Translations under genes and position numbers: made by a program
The notes under the pieces: generated by a model
The model's database searches: none
The model's input: only the letters and a program-made list of their open reading frames with translations
Told to the model about the DNA's origin: nothing
Part shown: positions 6,650 through 10,504 of the stretch, in pieces
How positions within the stretch are numbered: position 1 is the first letter of the stretch
Layout: the number at the start of each line of letters is the position of its first letter
NCBI GenBank assembly: GCA_039029515.1
Contig: JBCCFX010000145.1
Location: 1 to 10,504, forward strand
DNA from: JBCCFX01 sp039029515
Lineage (GTDB): Bacteria; Planctomycetota; Phycisphaerae; Phycisphaerales; SM1A02
Reading direction: 5' to 3'
DNA: 10,504 nucleotides

Positions 6650-8131
6650 ATGCGAGTGCTCAGGCCAATCCTTCGTCGCCTCCTTCTGCATCCCAACCGG
6701 GTGGTGATCACCGATGATCAGCGCTGCTGGAAGGGGTTTCACCTTTACATCGGGGCGTTGCACCTCGCCGCAGCCATTGAAAAGGCTTCGGATCGGGACA
6801 AGGTCGGCATCATCCTGCCCACCTCGGGCTTGTTTCCGATGGCCATGATCGCGTCATGGATGCTCGGCCGAACGATCGTGCCGATCAATTACCTGCTGAA
6901 GCATGATGACCTGGCATACGTCGTTGATGATGCCGAACTCGATCTCGTGGTGACGGTCACGCCGATGCTCGACATCGTCGAAGGGTTGCCGGAACACCTG
7001 ACGCTGCTGAAGCTCGATGAACTCAAGTCGCAGTTCAAAGGACTGCCGAAGCTTCGCAAATCGAAACGACGCCCGGACGACGCGCTCGCCGCACTGCTGT
7101 ACACCTCTGGCACATCCGGACGACCGAAGGGTGTCATGCTGAGTTCAGGCAATCTTGCCGAGAACGTCCAGCAGGTGCAGGAGTTCATTCACTTCACGCC
7201 GGCTCACAGGTTCCTCGGCGTTCTGCCGCAGTTTCACTCGTTCGGCCTGACCGCGCTGACGCTCATTCCGCTTTCAGTCGGATCGCCGATCATTTACACC
7301 GCTCGATTCATGCCGAAGCGCATTCTGAAACTGCTGTCCACGCATCGGCCGAATGTGCTGATCGCGATCCCGTCGATGTTCAATGCGCTGCTCCATGCCA
7401 AGAGCGCTACGTCAGAGCATTTTGAATCCCTGGAATTCGTCGTGTCCGGCGGTGAACCGCTACCTGAAGCAGTCTTCACCGGCTACCGAGATACATTCAA
7501 GGTCATCATCAACGAAGGCTACGGTCTGACGGAAACATCGCCGGTCTCGCACTGGTGTCGACCGCAGGATCACCGTCACGGAAGTGTTGGACGTCCGATT
7601 CCCAAGCTCGAGCATCGCATTATCGATGTCGAAACCGGGAGCGTCCTTGGGCCTGGGCAGGACGGCGAGATCATCATGCGGGGCCCGAACATCATGCAGG
7701 GCTATTACAAGTTGCCGGAAGACACCGCGAAGGTCATTGATGACGACGGATTTTTCCATACTGGCGACATGGGTCGCATCGATGAGGATGACTTCCTGTA
7801 CATCACGGGTCGGATCAAAGAGATGCTGATCATCGGCGGCGAGAACGTCTTCCCGCGCGAGATCGAAGAAGTTCTCAACGATCATCCGAGCGTCAAGGAT
7901 TCTGCGGTGATCGGAATTCAGGATGACTCGCGCGGCGAAGTCGCGCTGGCGTTCATCGAGTTGGCCGAGGACTGCGAATTTGACGAGACCGGGATTCGAT
8001 CGCACTGCCGAGAGCAGTTGGCTCAGTACAAGGTGCCACGCGACGTTCGCGTGGTCGAAGCCTTGCCGCGCAATCCGACAGGCAAGATTCTTCGGCGCGA
8101 ACTCAGTGCCGAGACGCCTTCGATGGTCTAG
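6650..8131 (+). CDS. AMP-forming acyl-CoA synthetase (long-chain fatty-acid type)
   Basis: This encodes 493 residues of the ANL adenylating superfamily, which activates a carboxylic acid with ATP to an acyl-AMP and then a thioester. Visible motifs in order: the phosphate-binding loop YTSGTSGRPKG (151-161), the PQFHSFG region (193-199), GYGLTET (290-296), HTGD (370-373), the hinge GRIKEMLIIGGENV (387-400) and PTGK with the catalytic Lys479. The GGENVFP form is typical of fatty-acyl or Aas-type ligases, so a long-chain acid is the likely substrate; this is inference. The N-terminal domain is somewhat short. I chose ATG 6650 because the upstream TTG (6626) and GTG (6635) have no ribosome site. 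AGGTGA at 6633-6638 is slightly far from ATG 6650 (11 bases), so the exact start is uncertain. The mqnD start lies 8 bases after its stop, suggesting co-transcription. Confidence 0.9.
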   Translation: MRVLRPILRRLLLHPNRVVITDDQRCWKGFHLYIGALHLAAAIEKASDRDKVGIILPTSGLFPMAMIASWMLGRTIVPINYLLKHDDLAYVVDDAELDLVVTVTPMLDIVEGLPEHLTLLKLDELKSQFKGLPKLRKSKRRPDDALAALLYTSGTSGRPKGVMLSSGNLAENVQQVQEFIHFTPAHRFLGVLPQFHSFGLTALTLIPLSVGSPIIYTARFMPKRILKLLSTHRPNVLIAIPSMFNALLHAKSATSEHFESLEFVVSGGEPLPEAVFTGYRDTFKVIINEGYGLTETSPVSHWCRPQDHRHGSVGRPIPKLEHRIIDVETGSVLGPGQDGEIIMRGPNIMQGYYKLPEDTAKVIDDDGFFHTGDMGRIDEDDFLYITGRIKEMLIIGGENVFPREIEEVLNDHPSVKDSAVIGIQDDSRGEVALAFIELAEDCEFDETGIRSHCREQLAQYKVPRDVRVVEALPRNPTGKILRRELSAETPSMV

Positions 8132-8139
8132 AGTTCCTC

Positions 8140-9036
8140 GTGACTGAAAAGACACCTATCGAGCTCACGCTGGCGCACAGTCCGGACCCGGATGATGCCT
8201 TCATGTGGTGGCCATTGTTTGAGCGCGATGGCGACCTGCCGGCGCTGGACGTTGGCCGATATCGATTCACGCCGGTCGCGGTGGATATCGAAACGCTCAA
8301 CCATCAGGCGCTCGAGGCGACATACGACATTACGGCGATCAGTTGCGTGCATTACCCACGTGTCCGACATGCGTATGCGTTGACGGCATGCGGAGCCTCG
8401 ATGGGGGATGATTACGGCCCGAAGCTGGTGGCCAGATCGCTGATGACCATCGAAGCCATGCGATCAGCCCGGTTGAGGATTGCCATTCCGGGCCGATTCA
8501 CGAGTGCGTTTGCCACCGCGAGCCTTCTGCTGGGCAAGGACCAGTTCGAAGCGGTCGAGTTACCGTTTGAGACGATCATCGATGCAGTCCGCGATGGCAC
8601 AGTAGACGCCGGTATCGTGATCCATGAAGGCCAATTGACGTTCGCCGACGACGGCCTGCACCTGGTGGCTGACCTCGGATCCTGGTGGGGCGCCGAGACG
8701 GGCTTACCACTGCCGCTCGGTGCAAATGCGATTCGCCGGGATCTGGATGAACGCTTTGGTGCGGGCACGTTGCGCGAGGTCACGACGCTACTCCGACAGT
8801 CCATTGATCATGCACTCGCGCACCGCGATGAAGCGGTCGCCTATGCCTTGCAGTTCGCTCGCGGCATGGAGGCGGCACTCGCGGACGAATTCGTCGCGCT
8901 GTACGTCAATCGCTGGACGCTGGATTTCGGCCCACGCGGCTTGTCTGCGGTCGAAACGTTCCTGCAGCGAACGCATGCCGCCGGGCTGACGGATGCACCT
9001 GGTGATGTCGATCTGGTGGTCCCGGCGGGGGTCTGA
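8140..9036 (+). CDS. mqnD: 1,4-dihydroxy-6-naphthoate synthase, MqnD family (futalosine menaquinone pathway)
   Basis: This encodes 298 residues with a GTG start. In the futalosine route MqnD converts cyclic dehypoxanthine futalosine to 1,4-dihydroxy-6-naphthoate, a precursor of the menaquinone ring. The fold is that of a periplasmic binding protein, but the protein has no signal peptide and is cytoplasmic. Diagnostic stretches are LAHSPDPDDAFMWWPL near the N-terminus, AISCVHYP (66-73), the glycine/serine loop IPGRFTSAFATASLLL (116-131), DAGIVIHEGQ with His162 in the position of the proposed catalytic base, and the closing GLPLPLGANAIRRDL (188-202). The related MqnA is the main alternative, but the HEGQ and GANAIRR segments favour MqnD. 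The start is fixed because the SPDPDD motif begins 14 residues in and no nearer upstream start exists. The ribosome site is weak (GAG six bases before), so translational coupling to the preceding gene is likely. Confidence 0.85.
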   Translation: MTEKTPIELTLAHSPDPDDAFMWWPLFERDGDLPALDVGRYRFTPVAVDIETLNHQALEATYDITAISCVHYPRVRHAYALTACGASMGDDYGPKLVARSLMTIEAMRSARLRIAIPGRFTSAFATASLLLGKDQFEAVELPFETIIDAVRDGTVDAGIVIHEGQLTFADDGLHLVADLGSWWGAETGLPLPLGANAIRRDLDERFGAGTLREVTTLLRQSIDHALAHRDEAVAYALQFARGMEAALADEFVALYVNRWTLDFGPRGLSAVETFLQRTHAAGLTDAPGDVDLVVPAGV

Positions 9037-9091
9037 TCGCGTATTCACGGTGTTCAGCGGCGATTTCTCTGGCACAAATCGATGCGGAACA

Positions 9092-9112
9092 GTACCCTCA
9101 CACAGTGGGTAC
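9092..9112 (+). repeat. Inverted repeat between mqnD and the ACT gene
   Basis: GTACCC (9092-9097) and GGGTAC (9107-9112) form a perfect 6-base palindrome around a 9-base centre, in the 134-base gap upstream of the ACT-domain gene. There is no T-run, so an operator or leader structure is more likely than a terminator. No convincing promoter boxes were seen next to it. Confidence 0.3.
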
Positions 9113-9160
9113 GACGTCAGTGATCGGGCGCCTGGATGCGCGTGAAGGCTGACGTGAAGT

Positions 9161-9164
9161 GGAG
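9161..9164 (+). promoter_or_regulatory. Ribosome binding site choosing ATG 9171
   Basis: GGAG lies 6 bases before ATG 9171. A GTG four codons upstream (9159) overlaps this motif and has no site of its own. Confidence 0.6.
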
Positions 9165-9170
9165 CGGCAC

Positions 9171-9641
9171 ATGAGTCAGGTTCTGCCGCAGTCAACGGCA
9201 CGGGGGTTCGCGCCGCCGAGTGTGCGACAATTCAGCGTCTTCCTTGAGAACAAGGTCGGTCGCCTGCTGAACCTCGTGACGATCTTTGACGAGGCGGAGG
9301 CGGTTCACCTCTGCGCGTTCAGTGTGATGGAAACGTCTGACTACGCGGTCGTCAGGATCATCCCGAACAACTCTGATGCAGCTCGCTCGCTTCTTCGTGA
9401 ACAGGCGGTGGCGTTCTCCGAATCCGATCTGCTGATCGTGGAGATTGGCGATGAACACACGCTGACCAGCATGTGTCTGTATCTGCTTGGCGCTGAGCTC
9501 AATATTCGCTTCGCCTACCCGTTGATGCTGAGGCCGAACGGACGACCGACGATCGCGCTCGCAGTGGACGATCACACGCTCGCGGGCGAAGTACTTCGCC
9601 GAAAGCACTTCCGCCTGATGGGCGAAGCAGATCTGCCCTGA
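9171..9641 (+). CDS. Tandem ACT-domain regulatory protein
   Basis: This encodes 156 residues and appears to be two ACT folds in tandem. The first covers about 19-92 (FSVFLENKVGRLLNLVTIF, then DYAVVRIIPNN). The second covers 93-156 (LTSMCLYLLGAELNIRFAY, then GRPTIALAVDDHTLAGEVL). The ENKVGRL turn is the usual ligand-contact loop after the first ACT strand. Free-standing tandem ACT proteins of this size (COG4747-like, from memory) are thought to sense amino acids or modulate a partner enzyme. Several such genes sit next to CoA-ligase genes, and an acyl-CoA synthetase lies two genes upstream here. The ligand and partner are not readable from the sequence. It follows mqnD by 134 bases and may have its own promoter. 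Cytoplasmic; no signal or membrane segment. Confidence 0.8.
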   Translation: MSQVLPQSTARGFAPPSVRQFSVFLENKVGRLLNLVTIFDEAEAVHLCAFSVMETSDYAVVRIIPNNSDAARSLLREQAVAFSESDLLIVEIGDEHTLTSMCLYLLGAELNIRFAYPLMLRPNGRPTIALAVDDHTLAGEVLRRKHFRLMGEADLP

Positions 9642-9672
9642 GGCAGCCTCGCGATGACACCATTGCACTTAG

Positions 9673-9702
9673 AAAACGGGCCCGGCAGATTGCCGAGCCC
9701 GT
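9673..9702 (-). terminator. Intrinsic terminator of the histone-like gene (possibly bidirectional)
   Basis: Arms ACGGGC (9676-9681) and GCCCGT (9697-9702), extended inside by CGGCA/TGCCG (9683-9687, 9691-9695) with one mismatch, form a strong GC-rich hairpin with a 3-base loop. On the minus strand the stem runs straight into TTTTCT, the classic U-tract, so it ends the minus-strand gene at 9734. Its place between convergent genes means it may also slow plus-strand transcription from the ACT gene, though no T-run follows on that side. Confidence 0.8.
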
Positions 9703-9733
9703 CGTCATGATCATTCAGACTGATCGGAACTGA

Positions 9734-10138
9734 TCAGGCTGCGCGGCTGTAACGACGCGTCGTGGAACGCTTCGAGGAACCGGCGAGACGCAGGTTGCTC
9801 TTGCGGCCGGTCGTGCTCTTACGCGTGGTGGTGCGCTTGGACGAGGAAGTCCTCGTCTTGCGACCCTTGACCGTCGAACGCTTGCGGCTCGTGGTGGTCG
9901 AGCGCTTCTTCGAGGTCGTGGACGGACGCTTGCGCGTGGTGCTCGTGGTGGCGGTGAACTGCTTGTTCCAGAACTTCTTGCAGAAGGCCTGGAATTCAGC
10001 CTGGCTACCCTTGGCGTTGTCGAGCTTTTCCGGAGTAGTCCAGCCATTCCAGAGTGCCCACTGCACGAAGGACTGCCAGAGGTCGAACTGCGCTTCCTTC
10101 TTGAAGCTGGCGTTCGGCTTGCCGGCAGATTTCGCCGG
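9734..10138 (-). CDS. Small basic protein with histone H1-like tail, start codon lost at a junction
   Basis: I can follow 134 residues from Pro (10138) to the stop; the frame continues six codons further to a TTG at 10156, but those codons lie in foreign-looking DNA. The codons preserved at the edge are CCG GCG AAA, preceded by TTA where an ATG would give MPAKSAGK, so the native gene probably began exactly there. Residues 12-61 are a small helical head with five Trp (DLWQSFVQWALWNGW ... KKFWNKQF). Residues 67-134 are a disordered tail with about 37% Lys/Arg, about 46% Ser/Thr and no acidic residues, built from degenerate RKRSTT-like units. Such tails neutralise DNA, so a nucleoid-associated role is plausible. 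The head matches no domain I recognise. Alternatives are an RNA-binding or ribosome-associated protein. A strong terminator follows the stop. Confidence 0.72.
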   Translation of the reverse strand, partial: PAKSAGKPNASFKKEAQFDLWQSFVQWALWNGWTTPEKLDNAKGSQAEFQAFCKKFWNKQFTATTSTTRKRPSTTSKKRSTTTSRKRSTVKGRKTRTSSSKRTTTRKSTTGRKSNLRLAGSSKRSTTRRYSRAA

Positions 10139-10142
10139 TAAG
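10118..10142. repeat. Near-perfect inverted repeat at the bacterial/foreign junction
   Basis: CTTGCCGGC (10118-10126) and GCCGGTAAG (10134-10142) pair over nine positions with a single G-T mismatch around a 7-base loop. The right arm spans the point where bacterial coding sequence stops making sense. Foldback repeats of this kind are a known origin of chimeric molecules in amplified DNA; chance is also possible. Confidence 0.4.
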
Positions 10143-10434
10143 GAAAAACGACACAATTGTCCAGCACTTCACTGATGGTGGGAAACCGTCTGCTCAGCCG
10201 CGGGTTCAGTTCGTCGAATAGGAGGTAGAGGACGGGCGTGCAGAGGCCGGACGCGCCCGCGACAATGTGCCAGACGGGCAGGAGGGGCTGACCGGCGGCG
10301 TCGCACGAGCCCAAGTGGAGTGACCCGACGGTCAGCATGGAGATGGACAGCAGAGGGATGACGAGGTACTGCAGCGTGCGCAGGGACAGTCGCACCAGCG
10401 GCGGAATGTCCTTGCCCGATTGGAAGATGCACAT
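10140..10434 (-). CDS. Fragment of an animal-type small membrane protein (TMEM272-like), probably foreign DNA
   Basis: From ATG 10434 the minus strand encodes about 97 residues before the reading turns into the antisense-like frame of the histone gene. The segment has a short polar N-terminus (MCIFQSGKDIPPL), a first membrane helix (about 20-42, LQYLVIPLLSISMLTVGSLH), the motif HLGSCDAAGQPLLPVWHIV and a second helix (51-73), then a polar stretch ending ISEVLDNCVVF. The GS-x-HL-x-x-C ... LP-x-W-x-IV-x-G pattern recalls metazoan TMEM272-like proteins. The ATG has an A at -3 (AAAATG) and no Shine-Dalgarno. The frame is not in phase with the bacterial gene, so this is no fusion protein. Most likely it is an animal exon joined to the bacterial contig by assembly or amplification error. 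The family name is from memory and moderately sure. Confidence 0.5.
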
Positions 10435-10504
10435 TTTGATTGTTTGTGTGATGAGTTTAAGTTTATATGTGCACGGATCACTGTACTTATTTGGACATGA
10501 CACT
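10435..10504. other. AT-rich non-coding end of the foreign segment
   Basis: These 70 bases are much richer in A and T than anything else in the window and carry no bacterial ribosome site or promoter for the frame at 10434. On the minus strand they read like a 5' untranslated region or an intron edge, with TATAAA at 10462-10467 that is too close to the ATG to be a convincing core promoter. Confidence 0.4.

Noticed and set aside
9072..9087. A TGGCAC...TGC sequence resembling a sigma-54 promoter upstream of the ACT gene
   Set aside because: The GG-to-GC spacing is one base too long and the -12 element is poor; sigma-54 promoters tolerate neither.
9734..10434. A fusion of the membrane segment with the histone-like protein
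   Set aside because: The membrane frame from 10434 is out of phase with the histone frame, and the continuing frame past the join is the low-complexity Arg/Ser/Pro shadow of the basic tail.

Overview
The window looks like a GC-rich bacterial contig from the phylum Planctomycetota, probably class Phycisphaerae. The main clue is the C-terminal dockerin-like tail of the secreted protein at 721-2184 (two copies of a G-N-x-x-V-N-I-D-D-[LV]-I-A-x-I-N-x-F-G type motif). Others are the DCNDNG-type motif in the exported protein at the left edge, the HEAT-repeat exported protein and the multihaem-cytochrome/TPR fusion, families I associate with planctomycetes. The taxonomic call rests on motif recognition only; no search was run.

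Layout. Positions 1-6527 hold five genes, all on the minus strand and all predicted to be exported. Read in transcription order (right to left) they are: a TPR + SPOR lipoprotein (5706-6527); a seven-haem cytochrome fused to TPRs, also a probable lipoprotein (3399-5675); a HEAT-type exported protein (2321-3307); a secreted protein with a dockerin-like tail (721-2184); and a secreted protein cut by the left edge (1-518). Gaps are 30, 91, 136 and 202 bases. Several stop codons are followed closely by a short perfect hairpin without a U-run. From about 6650 three genes run on the plus strand: an AMP-forming acyl-CoA synthetase (6650-8131), MqnD of the futalosine menaquinone pathway (8140-9036) and a tandem ACT-domain protein (9171-9641). 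A convergent minus-strand gene at 9734-10138 encodes a small protein with a Trp-rich head and a Lys/Arg/Ser/Thr tail resembling histone H1 or bacterial nucleoid proteins; it ends in the one convincing intrinsic terminator here (9673-9702).

The last ~365 bases (about 10140-10504) do not look bacterial. They read on the minus strand as the start of a two-helix membrane protein resembling animal TMEM272-like proteins, preceded by AT-rich DNA. The junction falls at the expected start codon of the histone-like gene and inside an imperfect inverted repeat. I interpret this as an assembly or amplification chimera rather than biology.

Functionally, the minus-strand block supplies envelope and extracellular proteins, including a periplasmic-side haem protein. 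The plus-strand block supplies quinone synthesis and acyl activation. Menaquinone and a multihaem cytochrome both suit a respiratory chain, but nothing in the sequence ties them directly. The most checkable new observation is a promoter in the 30-base gap before the cytochrome gene whose predicted start site is the A of the ATG, implying a leaderless mRNA. I found no CRISPR array, insertion sequence, tRNA, rRNA or obvious novel defence system.
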